64,000 nt of DNA, from the NCBI RefSeq assembly GCF_014653945.1, contig NZ_BNAU01000003.1, positions 372,001-436,000 of the forward strand, written 5' to 3'. The notes below the pieces were generated by a model. That model ran no database searches. It worked only from the letters and a program-made list of their open reading frames with translations, and was not told the DNA's origin. This document shows, piece by piece, positions 50,123-57,650 of this stretch (the stretch's first letter is position 1; each line of letters opens with the position of its first letter). This stretch comes from Amycolatopsis deserti (GTDB lineage: Bacteria; Actinomycetota; Actinomycetes; Mycobacteriales; Pseudonocardiaceae). The position numbers and the translations under genes are program-made.

Positions 50123-50847
50123 CTCGCGAGGACCGCTCCCGCGATCAGCACCGCGTAGACGCCGACGGCCGCCTGGATCGCCTTCGTGCGGCGGCGTTCC
50201 GGCGTGTGGCGGAGCAGCCAGGCCAGCCCCGGGACGACGAGGACCGCGTGCATCGTCACCGCGTGCACGAGCTTGAGCGACCCCGCGGTCGTGTAGGCGA
50301 GCTGGGCCTGCCCGCCCCGAGCGAGGGTGACGCCGTCGGCGACCATGACGGCGCCCACGACCATCGCCGCGAAGAGCACGACGAGGCCGAACCGCAGGGC
50401 CAGCGTCATGCTCGGGCTGAGGTCCGTGGTCCGCCAGGCCGCCACGGCGAAGGCGAGCACGGTCACGATGATCACGCCACCGCCCGCGGCGAGGCTGTAC
50501 GAGACGGCGGTGTCGAAGCCGGTCTCGAAGTTGAAGTGCGACGGCACCCGGCGCCAGACCTGCAGGGTCACCAGTGCGACCTCGACGACGCTGACCGCGG
50601 TGAACGCCCCGAGCAGCAGGGTGCGGTGGCGGACGCGGAGGAAGCTCGTCGCCCAGGCCACGCTGGCCAGCGTGAGACCGAAGGACAGGCCGAACGTCAT
50701 GGCCTTGCGGTAGGACAGCGGCCCCTCCCACGTGGTGCCGCTCGCCACGAGGACCACCAGGTGCAGGAGGCCGCTGGCGGCCAGGACGGCGGCCACCACG
50801 TAGGCGACACGTTCGACGGTCCGGGTCTGCCGCTGGGTCGGGGTCAT
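50119..50847 (-). CDS. Seven-helix membrane protein of unknown function
   Basis: 242 aa with about seven hydrophobic helices, for example RVAYVVAAVLAASGLLHLVV, GGGVIIVTVLAFAVAAWRT and FGLVVLFAAMVVGAVMVADG. A conserved-looking loop is WEGPLSYRKAMTFGLSFGLT and another is RVPSHFNFETGFDTAVSYSL, where His and Asn suggest a binding site. I recognise no family with a function. It converges with purU with a 4-bp overlap and stands alone upstream of the CurA-type reductase gene on the same strand. Confidence 0.8.
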   Translation of the reverse strand: MTPTQRQTRTVERVAYVVAAVLAASGLLHLVVLVASGTTWEGPLSYRKAMTFGLSFGLTLASVAWATSFLRVRHRTLLLGAFTAVSVVEVALVTLQVWRRVPSHFNFETGFDTAVSYSLAAGGGVIIVTVLAFAVAAWRTTDLSPSMTLALRFGLVVLFAAMVVGAVMVADGVTLARGGQAQLAYTTAGSLKLVHAVTMHAVLVVPGLAWLLRHTPERRRTKAIQAAVGVYAVLIAGAVLAS

Positions 50848-50923
50848 ACCGACGATGGTCGGCTCCGGCGCCGCTCCGGGCGTCGGCCTGGCGACGTCTC
50901 TTCGCCGTACGTCGCCGGGCGTA

Positions 50924-51928
50924 TCAGACGCGGACGAGCATCTTGCCGGTGTTCGCGCCCGCGAGGAGGTCCAGGAAGGCCTGCGGCGCGTTGCGCAGCC
51001 CCTCGACGATCGTCTCCTCGTACTTGAGCCGGCCGTCGCGCACCAGCGGCGCGACCTCTTCCAGGAACTTCGCCTGCAGGTCGTAGTGGTCGCCCACGAG
51101 GAACCCGCGGATGTCGAGCCGCTTGCCGATGATCTGGCTGAGGTTGCGCGGCGCGGCGGGCGGCTCGGTGAGGTTGTAGATCGAGATCATGCCGCAGACG
51201 GCGATGCGGGCGTGCACGTTCGCCGAGGCGATGGCCGCTTCGAGGTGCTCGCCGCCGACGTTGTCGAAGTAGACGTCGATGCCCTCGGGCGCGGCCTGCG
51301 CGAGCTGCTCCGCGACGGGCGCGTCCTTGTAGTTGAACGCGGCGTCGAAGCCGAGGTCGTCGATGAGGTGCCGGACCTTCTCGGCGGAGCCGGCGCTGCC
51401 GATGACCCGCTTGGCGCCCTTCAGCTTCGCCAGCTGCCCGACGACGGAACCGACCGCGCCGGCCGCCCCCGAGACGAAGACGGTGTCGCCCGGCTGGAAC
51501 CGGGCGATCTCGGTGAGCCCGGCGTAGGCGGTGAGGCCGGTCATGCCGAGCACGCCGAGGTAAGCCTCGCGCGGCGCCGCCCCCGCATTGATCTTGTGGG
51601 CCTGCTCAGGGGTGACGACGGCGTGCGACCGCCAGCCGAAGCCGTGCAGCACCAGGTCCCCGGGCCGCAGGGCGTCGGTGTTGGACTCGACGACCTCGCC
51701 GACGGCGCCGCCCAGCATCACCTTGCCGACCTCGTAGGGCGGCGCGTAGGACTTGGCCGAGCTCATCCGGCCACGCATGTACGGGTCGACGCTGATCTCC
51801 AGGTTGCGGACCAGCGCTTCGCCCACGCCCGGCCGGGGAACCTCGACGTCGACGATGTCGAAGTTCTCCAGGGTCGGCGCGCCATGCGGCCGGGAAGCGA
51901 GCCGGATCTCGGTCGCGGTGGTGGTCAT
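50924..51928 (-). CDS. NADP-dependent medium-chain reductase (CurA/PTGR type)
   Basis: 334 aa, zinc-independent MDR protein. The substrate-side motif VDPYMRGRMSSAKSYAPPYE and the nucleotide motif VFVSGAAGAVGSVVGQLAKL are diagnostic of the curcumin reductase / leukotriene B4 dehydrogenase group, as is YFDNVGGEHLEAAI. It probably reduces enone C=C bonds with NADPH. The start is ATG 51928. The C-terminus (NTGKMLVRV) is intact. It appears monocistronic. Confidence 0.94.
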   Translation of the reverse strand: MTTTATEIRLASRPHGAPTLENFDIVDVEVPRPGVGEALVRNLEISVDPYMRGRMSSAKSYAPPYEVGKVMLGGAVGEVVESNTDALRPGDLVLHGFGWRSHAVVTPEQAHKINAGAAPREAYLGVLGMTGLTAYAGLTEIARFQPGDTVFVSGAAGAVGSVVGQLAKLKGAKRVIGSAGSAEKVRHLIDDLGFDAAFNYKDAPVAEQLAQAAPEGIDVYFDNVGGEHLEAAIASANVHARIAVCGMISIYNLTEPPAAPRNLSQIIGKRLDIRGFLVGDHYDLQAKFLEEVAPLVRDGRLKYEETIVEGLRNAPQAFLDLLAGANTGKMLVRV

Positions 51929-52257
51929 GTTGCGCTCCAGTATTCGAGGGTGCTTTCACCGGCACCAACGACTTAACCGGGGCGGGGATTCCGCTTTGTG
52001 GCTGAGGCTACAGCCGGCCCGGCAGGCATCCTCGTCTCGCCGACGGATTCACTCGCGGCCGCCTCCGAGGCGGGGTGCCCCGCACGAGCCCCAGGCCCGG
52101 CCGCCAGCCACAGCAGGCCCCACTGCGAGAGCCAGCCCGCCCGCCGGCGACCACCTGAGGCAGGCCCTCCCGGCCCCGACCCGCCAGCCACCACCGAGCC
52201 GGCGGACCGCCACCAGCGCCCGGCCCCGCACCCGGCGGAACCCTCCGGGCAGCGCGG
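51929..52257. other. 329-bp intergenic region, nothing recognised
   Basis: The CurA-type promoter should be in 51929-51990, which is less GC-rich. From about 52020 to 52257 the sequence is Pro/Arg-like GC-rich with no ribosome site, no family pattern and no strong hairpin. Confidence 0.5.
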
Positions 52258-52692
52258 CTAGACCAGCTCGGCGAGCTTGCCCAGCACCCCGTCGTAGATC
52301 CGGCGCAGCCCGCCCGGCGCGAAGGTCTTCTCGAAGAAGCCGCCGATGCCGCCGGCGCCCTCCCAGCTGGTCTCGATCCGGACGACGCTGCGCTCACCCG
52401 CGGGCCGCACCGTCCAGGTCGTGACCATGCTGGAGTTGGCGTCCGTCTCGACGAGGGTGCCCGCCGCCGGCTCGGACACGCTCGCCGCGACGTCCCGCAC
52501 CCGCTTGGACGTGGCCTGAAGCTTCCACTTCGCCTTCGTGCCGGCGCCGGTCCCGCCCTCGACCACCTCGTAGTCGCGGTAGTGCTCGGTCAGGATCTTC
52601 GGCCGGGTCTCGGCGTAGTCCGCGACCAGCGCCCGCACCTTCTCGGCCGGTGCGTCGATCGTCCGTTCCGCGCTGGCGGTGACCTTCGCCAT
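52258..52692 (-). CDS. SRPBCC family (polyketide cyclase/START-like) protein
   Basis: 144 aa. The helix-grip fold is recognised from VTASAERTIDAPAEKVRALV at the N-terminus, a central sheet (WTVRPAGERSVVRIETSWEG) and the C-terminal helix GLRRIYDGVLGKLAELV. Such proteins bind lipids or other hydrophobic ligands; the actinobacterial members near transporter genes are uncharacterised. No catalytic residues are evident. It follows the osmoprotectant-binding protein gene on the opposite side of 46 bp and is on the same strand as it. Confidence 0.88.
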   Translation of the reverse strand: MAKVTASAERTIDAPAEKVRALVADYAETRPKILTEHYRDYEVVEGGTGAGTKAKWKLQATSKRVRDVAASVSEPAAGTLVETDANSSMVTTWTVRPAGERSVVRIETSWEGAGGIGGFFEKTFAPGGLRRIYDGVLGKLAELV

Positions 52693-52738
52693 AACCCCTC
52701 CTGATCTGCTCGAACCCTGTCCCCGCGAACTCTAGCGA

Positions 52739-53656
52739 TCAGATCAGGCCCTGCTGGGACAGCCAGTCCTTCGCCACGTCCGCCACCTGGTCGCCGTCCT
52801 CGTCGACCTGCTTGTTCAGCTCACGCAGCTGGTCGGTGGTCAGCTTGGCGCTCACCGCGTTGACCGCCGCCGCGAAGTCGCCGCCGCGCTCGTCGAGCAC
52901 CTTCTTGTTCACCGCGGGCACGATGTTCTCGGTGGCCACGATCTTCTGGTCGTCCTCGAGCGCGGTGAAGTCCGGGTTGCCCACCAGCGGGTTCACCGAG
53001 TCGAGCGGGATCACCGTGACCGCGCCGGAGCGCAGCTGCTCGACCCGCGGGCCGGACTCCTGGATGCTGGAGAACGTGACGTTCAGCTTGTAGACGTCAC
53101 GGAAGCCGACGAAGCAGTTGGCCCGCGTGCCGCACTCCGGCGGCCCGCCCAGGACGACCTTGTCCAGCTTCTTCAGGTCGCTGATCGTCTTCAGGCCGTG
53201 CTGCTGCGCGAAGTCCGACTTCACCACGTACGTGTTCTTGTTCTCCGCCGGCGCGTAGTCCAGCAGCGCGACCCCGGACGGCGCGAACAGCTCGGCCAGC
53301 TTCGCGTGCTCGGACGCGGCGTCGTTCGGCGCCTGCTCGTTGAACCCGGAGCTGATGGCCGCGCCCTGGTACTCGGGGATGAACTGCAGCTCACCGGACT
53401 TCAGCGACGGGTACACCAGCTCCCGCGAGCCGATGTTGAACTTCCGCTGGACCGGGTAGCCCTTCGCCTCCAGCGCCTGCGAGTACACCTCCGCCAGGAT
53501 CTGGCTGTCGGTGAAGTTGAACGACGCCACCACGATCGGCGCGCCACCCTTGCCCGGCGCCGCCGAACCGCCGTCGTCCCCGCCACCGCACGCCGTCAGC
53601 CCGAGGACCGCCACCGCGAGCACCCCCGCCGCCCGCAGGCTCCGTGTCCACCGCAT
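52739..53656 (-). CDS. Osmoprotectant/glycine betaine-type ABC substrate-binding lipoprotein
   Basis: 305 aa. A lipoprotein signal ends at C23 (VAVLGLTACGGG). The mature protein has the OpuAC/ProX fold: VVASFNFTDSQILAEVYSQA, IGSRELVYPSLKSGELQFIP, EYQGAAISSGFN, and GPRVEQLRSGAVTVIPLDSV. The usual aromatic ligand box cannot be mapped by eye. It is divergent from two permease genes across 118 bp. No ATPase gene is present beside it, which is unusual for this transporter type. Confidence 0.92.
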   Translation of the reverse strand: MRWTRSLRAAGVLAVAVLGLTACGGGDDGGSAAPGKGGAPIVVASFNFTDSQILAEVYSQALEAKGYPVQRKFNIGSRELVYPSLKSGELQFIPEYQGAAISSGFNEQAPNDAASEHAKLAELFAPSGVALLDYAPAENKNTYVVKSDFAQQHGLKTISDLKKLDKVVLGGPPECGTRANCFVGFRDVYKLNVTFSSIQESGPRVEQLRSGAVTVIPLDSVNPLVGNPDFTALEDDQKIVATENIVPAVNKKVLDERGGDFAAAVNAVSAKLTTDQLRELNKQVDEDGDQVADVAKDWLSQQGLI

Positions 53657-53774
53657 ACCTGTTCACCCTCCCAGTGCTGTTCGTCGCCAGCGACCCTATC
53701 CGCACCCACCGACAAAATTCACATCGTGAGATCGCCGCCCGGAAAGTGTCGGGCACCGCCTCTATGCTCGCCCG

Positions 53775-54461
53775 GTGAGCGAGTACGTGCTGGCCGCATC
53801 GGACCGGCCGCTGTTCGAGTGGCGCTGGGTCGAGCGCAACGCGGACGAGATCGTGCAGCGCCTCGGCGAACACCTGGCGCTCACCGCGGCCGCGCTCGCG
53901 ATCGGCCTGGCCGTGTCGGTCGCGCTGGCCGTGCTGTCGCTGCGGTGGCGCTGGTTCTACGCGGTCGCGCTCGGTACGGCCGGTGCGCTGTACGTGATCC
54001 CGAGCCTGGGCGCGTTCGCGCTGCTCGTGCCGTTCTTCGGGCTGTCGTTCACCACGGCCGTGATCCCGCTGGCCACGTACACGCTGCTGATCCTGCTGCG
54101 CAACATCGTCACCGGCATCCAGCAGGTGCCCGCGGAGGTGCGGGAGGCCGCGATCGGCATGGGGTTCACTCGGCTGCGGCTGCTGCTGCGGGTTGAGTTC
54201 CCGCTGGCGCTGCCGGTGGTCATCGCCGGGCTGCGCGTCGCGGCGGTGACGACGATCGGGCTGGTCACGGTCACCGCGATGCTCGGCATGGGCGGGCTGG
54301 GCTTCTTCATCCGTCAGGGCATCCAGACCACCACGCCGAACCCGACGGCGATCATCGTCGGGATCGGGTTGTCGATCGTGCTGGCGGTGCTGGTGGACGC
54401 GCTGCTGTGGCTGAGCGAGCGGGCGCTGGCCCCGTGGGCGCGGAAGGCGGGGCGGGCGTGA
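53775..54461 (+). CDS. ABC transporter permease (OpuCB/ProW type)
   Basis: 228 aa, about six membrane helices. The EAA loop that contacts the ATPase is visible as VPAEVREAAIGMGFTRLRLL. The helices include LYVIPSLGAFALLVPFFGLS and TTIGLVTVTAMLGMGGLGFF, typical of betaine/choline/carnitine permeases. It is the first of two coupled permease genes (GTGA overlap) and is divergent from the substrate-binding protein gene. GTG 53775 is the start. Confidence 0.93.
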   Translation: MSEYVLAASDRPLFEWRWVERNADEIVQRLGEHLALTAAALAIGLAVSVALAVLSLRWRWFYAVALGTAGALYVIPSLGAFALLVPFFGLSFTTAVIPLATYTLLILLRNIVTGIQQVPAEVREAAIGMGFTRLRLLLRVEFPLALPVVIAGLRVAAVTTIGLVTVTAMLGMGGLGFFIRQGIQTTTPNPTAIIVGIGLSIVLAVLVDALLWLSERALAPWARKAGRA

Positions 54462-55183
54462 ACGCGTTCGAGCAGGCCCTGGACTGGCTCGGCCAGCCGA
54501 ACCGGTGGAGCTGGACCGATCCGGCCGGTGTCCCGTACCGGACGCTGGAGCACCTCGGTTTCTCGGCGTTGTCGCTGGTCATCGCGGCCACACTGGCGGT
54601 GCCGCCCGCGCTGGTGCTGGCGCACTACCGCCGTGGCGCGTTCCTGGCGAGCAGCGCGGTGAACATCGGCCGGGCCATCCCGAGCTTCGGGTTGATCATC
54701 CTGTTCTGGTACCTGGCGAGCCGGTGGGAGGTCGACACGTCGTTCTGGCCGCTGCTGCTCGCGCTGGTGGCGCTCGCCCTGCCGCCGCTGTTCACCAACA
54801 CCTACGCGGGCGTGGTGTCGCTCGAGCCGGAGGCGGTCGACGCCGCCCGCGGCATCGGGCACACCGAGGGCCAGATCATGCTGCGGATCGAGCTGCCGCT
54901 GGCGTTGCCGGTGGTGCTGGCCGGGGCGCGGGTGGCGTTCCTGCAGCTGGTGGCGACGGTCGCGATCGGCGCGATCGTCAACGACGGCGGCGGGCTGGGC
55001 CGGTTCATCGTGGACGGGTTCGCGCAGGGCGCGGGCGGCTACGGCGAGATCCTGGCCGGCGGGCTGGCGGTCATCGTGCTGGCCCTGGTGTGCGAGGGCG
55101 TGTTCGCCCTGCTGGAGCGGTTCGCGGTGCCGCGGGGCCTGACGTTGTCGCGCAGGGCGACGATGTCTACGCGACCGGTTTAG
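54458..55183 (+). CDS. ABC transporter permease (OpuCD/ProW type)
   Basis: 241 aa from GTG 54458, overlapping the previous stop as GTGA. Six helices are likely; the EAA loop is LEPEAVDAARGIGHTEGQIM. A hydrophilic N-terminus (FEQALDWLGQPNRWSWTDPA) precedes helix 1. It should pair with the preceding permease as a heterodimer. No gene for an ATP-binding subunit follows: the next gene converges and encodes a YbaK protein, overlapping by 17 bp. Confidence 0.92.
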   Translation: MNAFEQALDWLGQPNRWSWTDPAGVPYRTLEHLGFSALSLVIAATLAVPPALVLAHYRRGAFLASSAVNIGRAIPSFGLIILFWYLASRWEVDTSFWPLLLALVALALPPLFTNTYAGVVSLEPEAVDAARGIGHTEGQIMLRIELPLALPVVLAGARVAFLQLVATVAIGAIVNDGGGLGRFIVDGFAQGAGGYGEILAGGLAVIVLALVCEGVFALLERFAVPRGLTLSRRATMSTRPV

Positions 55184-55718
55184 CCAGGCCGTCGATCACC
55201 TCGGCGCCGGGCAGGGACGCGAGCAGGTCGCCGGTGACCAGCAGCTTCCCGCCGCGGATGCCGCTGCCGATGACGAGTTCCGGCGAGTCGGCGACGGCCT
55301 TGTCGATGAGGATGGGCCAGTCCGCGGGCAGCCCGACCGGCGTGATGCCGCCGTAGGCCATGCCGGTGAGCGCGACGGCCTCGTCCATCGGGGCGAAGGA
55401 GGCCTTGCGCACGTCGAGCCGGCGCTTGATGACGCCGTTGACGTCGGCGCGGGTGGTGGCGAGCACCAGCGCGGCGGCGAACCGCACCTCGCCGGCCCGC
55501 TTCCCGGCGACGACGACGCAGTTGGCGGAGGCGCCGAGCGGCGAGCCGTAGGCCTCGCAGAACGCGGCGGTGTCGGCGAGTTCGGGGTCGATCTCGACGG
55601 CGCCCAAGCTGTCGGGGTCGAGGGAGGCCAGCGCTTTCGCGACGGGCTCGGCCAGCAGGTCGGTGCGTTCGGTGGCCGGGTGGACGGTCAGCGTCCCGGC
55701 GATGGTCCAGGTCCTCAC
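55167..55718 (-). CDS. YbaK/aminoacyl-tRNA deacylase-like protein
   Basis: 183 aa from GTG 55718. The YbaK fold is recognised by SPLGASANCVVVAGKRAGEV, the central LVLATTRADVNGVIKRRLDV with the near-invariant lysine region (RRLDVRKASFAPMDEAV), and MAYGGITPVGLPADWPILID. These enzymes clear mischarged aminoacyl-tRNA in trans. The exact tRNA substrate is unknown. It converges with the second permease gene. Confidence 0.9.
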   Translation of the reverse strand: MRTWTIAGTLTVHPATERTDLLAEPVAKALASLDPDSLGAVEIDPELADTAAFCEAYGSPLGASANCVVVAGKRAGEVRFAAALVLATTRADVNGVIKRRLDVRKASFAPMDEAVALTGMAYGGITPVGLPADWPILIDKAVADSPELVIGSGIRGGKLLVTGDLLASLPGAEVIDGLAKPVA

Positions 55719-55745
55719 GCCGTCAGGATAAGCAGTCGGACCCGG

Positions 55746-56042
55746 TCACCAGTTCTTGCCGCCGCGCTGGACCTCGATCAGCCGCGGCCGCACGTCGACC
55801 AGGTAGACCAGAACGGCCACGATGCCGGCCAGCCAGAAGATCGTGCCCGCGCTGCCGAAGTCGAAGAGCCCCATGGCGGCCGTGGCGGCGCCCGTGATGG
55901 CGAGCCAGATCGGCTTCGTCTTGCGGTCCGCGGCCTGGTAGGCGTCCGAGCGCTGGAGAAGGGCGTGCACGAACGCGCCGAGGCCCACCAGCGTGCCTGC
56001 CCAGCTGATGACCTGCATGATCCAGTACGCGATTAGCGGCAC
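55746..56042 (-). CDS. DUF2516 family membrane protein (Rv0476-like)
   Basis: 98 aa, three transmembrane helices (about 8-28, 46-62, 64-82), with the actinobacterial motif QRSDAYQAADRKTKPIWLAI and the tail VRPRLIEVQRGGKNW. The function is unknown. The same gene lies next to hbhA in mycobacteria (Rv0475-Rv0476). Here a 439-bp gap with a strong hairpin and direct repeats separates the two. Confidence 0.9.
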   Translation of the reverse strand: MPLIAYWIMQVISWAGTLVGLGAFVHALLQRSDAYQAADRKTKPIWLAITGAATAAMGLFDFGSAGTIFWLAGIVAVLVYLVDVRPRLIEVQRGGKNW

Positions 56043-56159
56043 GTTCCCAGCCTACGTCCCTTCGCCCCCGCCGTCGGAATCCCTCATGTCCAGAATGCCA
56101 CGAGTACCCGACCCCGTCACCGGCGCCCGCCGCCCCTCGAGGGAGCAGCCGAACGCGAA

Positions 56160-56191
56160 GAGCGGCCCGGTCCCTGGGGACCGGGCCGCTC
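56160..56191 (-). terminator. Strong 15-bp-stem hairpin between hbhA and the DUF2516 gene
   Basis: GAGCGGCCCGGTCCC (56160-56174) pairs perfectly with GGGACCGGGCCGCTC (56177-56191) around TG (the loop is probably wider in practice). No T-run follows. It could end transcripts from hbhA before the DUF2516 gene. Confidence 0.65.
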
Positions 56192-56234
56192 ACTCGGCGG
56201 TTCCGGGACGGGCGGGGCCCACCGGCTGACTGTC

Positions 56235-56475
56235 CACTCAGCAATCCAGGCGCGGCCGGGCACGCGAGGCGCCTCGCTCACCCAACCCGACACAGCGGCC
56301 GGGCACGCTGCTCGCTCCGCGCGCCCGGGGCGGCCATCCAGCAACCACTGGCAGGCCCGGGTTCGGGGCGGCTTGCTCACTCGGCCCCGCGACCCAGCCA
56401 CGCCACTCAGTAACCACTGGCGCGGCCGGGCACGCGAAGCGCCTTGCTCACCCAGCCCGGCACCGCGGCCGGGCG
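56235..56475. repeat. Imperfect direct repeats downstream of hbhA
   Basis: A unit of about 70 bp beginning CACTCAG at 56235-56305 recurs at 56404-56475; both carry GCGCGGCCGGGCACGCGA followed by GCGCC and GCTCACCCA. A more diverged copy lies between them (about 56337-56403). No coding frame explains them. This fills most of the 439-bp gap 56043-56481. Confidence 0.7.
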
Positions 56476-56481
56476 CGGGTT

Positions 56482-57102
56482 CTACTTGGTCGTCTTCGGC
56501 GTGGTCGCGTTCGCCGGGCGCTTGGCCGGCGTCGTGGTCCGGCGGGTGGCCGGGGCCTTCGTCGTGGCGGTCTTGGGGGCCGGCTTGGCCTGCTCCTCCT
56601 TGACCTCGTCCTCGATCTTGTCCGCGACCTCGTCCGCGGCCTCGGCGACCTTCTCGCCGCCGGCGCGGGTCCGCTTCGCGACCAGGCCGAGCACGTCCTC
56701 GACCTTCTCGCGCGCCTCGGTGCTCACCTCGCCGACACGCTCCTGCGCGGTCGACAGCGCCTCCTCGACCTGCTCGAGCACGGTCTTCACGCGCGGCTCG
56801 GCGAGGAACTTGTCCCACGCCTGCTCGCCGGTCTCGGCCAGCTTGTTGTACAGCTTCAGCGCGGCCTCGGTGTACTCGTCGATGACCTTGCGCAGCTCGT
56901 TCGGGTCGAGCTTCTCGCGGAGGGTGGTCACCTCGGTCGGCAGCTCCTCGATGTTCTTGCGCGCCACCTCGCTGCCCTCGACGACCCGCTCGCGGGCCTT
57001 GCCCACGGCGTCGACGACGGCCTGGCCGGCCAGGTTGCCGGCGCCCAGGGCGGCCAGCAGCGGGGTGCGGAGCTGTTCGATGGCGGTCTTGGTGCTGGGC
57101 AT
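56482..57102 (-). CDS. hbhA: Heparin-binding hemagglutinin HbhA-like protein
   Basis: 206 aa from ATG 57102; AAGGAG at 57117-57112 is 9 bp upstream, which rules out GTG 57111. Residues 12-150 are long amphipathic helices, probably coiled coil (VVEGSEVARKNIEELPTEVT, TVLEQVEEALSTAQERVGEV). The C-terminal about 45 residues are Lys/Ala/Pro/Thr repeats (APKTATTKAPATRRTTTPAK), the heparin-binding tail pattern of mycobacterial HbhA (Rv0475). In non-pathogens it may act in lipid-body binding or cell-surface adhesion. It follows its XRE regulator. Confidence 0.92.
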   Translation of the reverse strand: MPSTKTAIEQLRTPLLAALGAGNLAGQAVVDAVGKARERVVEGSEVARKNIEELPTEVTTLREKLDPNELRKVIDEYTEAALKLYNKLAETGEQAWDKFLAEPRVKTVLEQVEEALSTAQERVGEVSTEAREKVEDVLGLVAKRTRAGGEKVAEAADEVADKIEDEVKEEQAKPAPKTATTKAPATRRTTTPAKRPANATTPKTTK

Positions 57103-57107
57103 TGTGC

Positions 57108-57539
57108 TCACTCCTTGGCGATGACGGTGGTTTGTCCTCGATCGCCGCCCGCCGCCGCGTTCTCCCGGCGGAACGACTCGTACACGTCGAGCAGGACCTG
57201 CTTCTGCCGCTCGGTCAGCTCGGTGTCCGCGCGGATCGCGTCGGGCACCGGGCCACCGGTGGGCAGGTCGAGGATTCCGGCCTGCACGTAGAGCGCTTCC
57301 GCGGAGATCCGCAGTCCCTTGGCGATCTGCTGCAGGATCTCCGCGCTGGGCTTGCGCACCCCGCGCTCGATCTGGCTCAGGTACGGATTGGACACTCCGG
57401 CGAGCTTTGCCAGCTGCCGCAAGGAGATCTTCGCGTTGTTGCGTTGCTGGCGGATGTACTCACCGATCCCGGAGGCGATGTCGGCGACCTTGTCCACCGG
57501 TCCGCCCGCCGAGTTCTCGTAGCCGTTGTCCTCCGACAT
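57108..57539 (-). CDS. XRE-family helix-turn-helix regulator (Rv0474-like)
   Basis: 143 aa from ATG 57539. The lambda-repressor-like domain spans residues about 25-80 (GEYIRQQRNNAKISLRQLAK, GVSNPYLSQIERGVRKPSAE). A C-terminal part of 60 residues (ELTERQKQVLLDVYESFRRE) may oligomerise. It lies immediately upstream of hbhA, as Rv0474 does in M. tuberculosis. The intergenic region upstream carries two interleaved inverted repeats (57579-57611), the likely operator for itself and the divergent methyltransferase gene. Confidence 0.92.
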   Translation of the reverse strand: MSEDNGYENSAGGPVDKVADIASGIGEYIRQQRNNAKISLRQLAKLAGVSNPYLSQIERGVRKPSAEILQQIAKGLRISAEALYVQAGILDLPTGGPVPDAIRADTELTERQKQVLLDVYESFRRENAAAGGDRGQTTVIAKE

Positions 57540-57578
57540 GTCAGTCCATCTCCTCGCGACGATTTCAACGGTACGCCT

Positions 57579-57611
57579 GGGTGCTAGCTATTGCAAGCAC
57601 CCTGCTTGCAA
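57579..57611. promoter_or_regulatory. Interleaved inverted repeats, candidate XRE operator
   Basis: TTGCAAGC (57591-57598) and GCTTGCAA (57604-57611) form a perfect dyad with a 5-bp spacer. GGGTGCT (57579-57585) and AGCACCC (57596-57602) form a second, overlapping one. They lie 40 bp from the methyltransferase start and 52 bp from the XRE start. Confidence 0.65.
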
Positions 57612-57650
57612 CCATCGGGTGTTACTTGAGTCACCCGTTACGGTGGGGAT

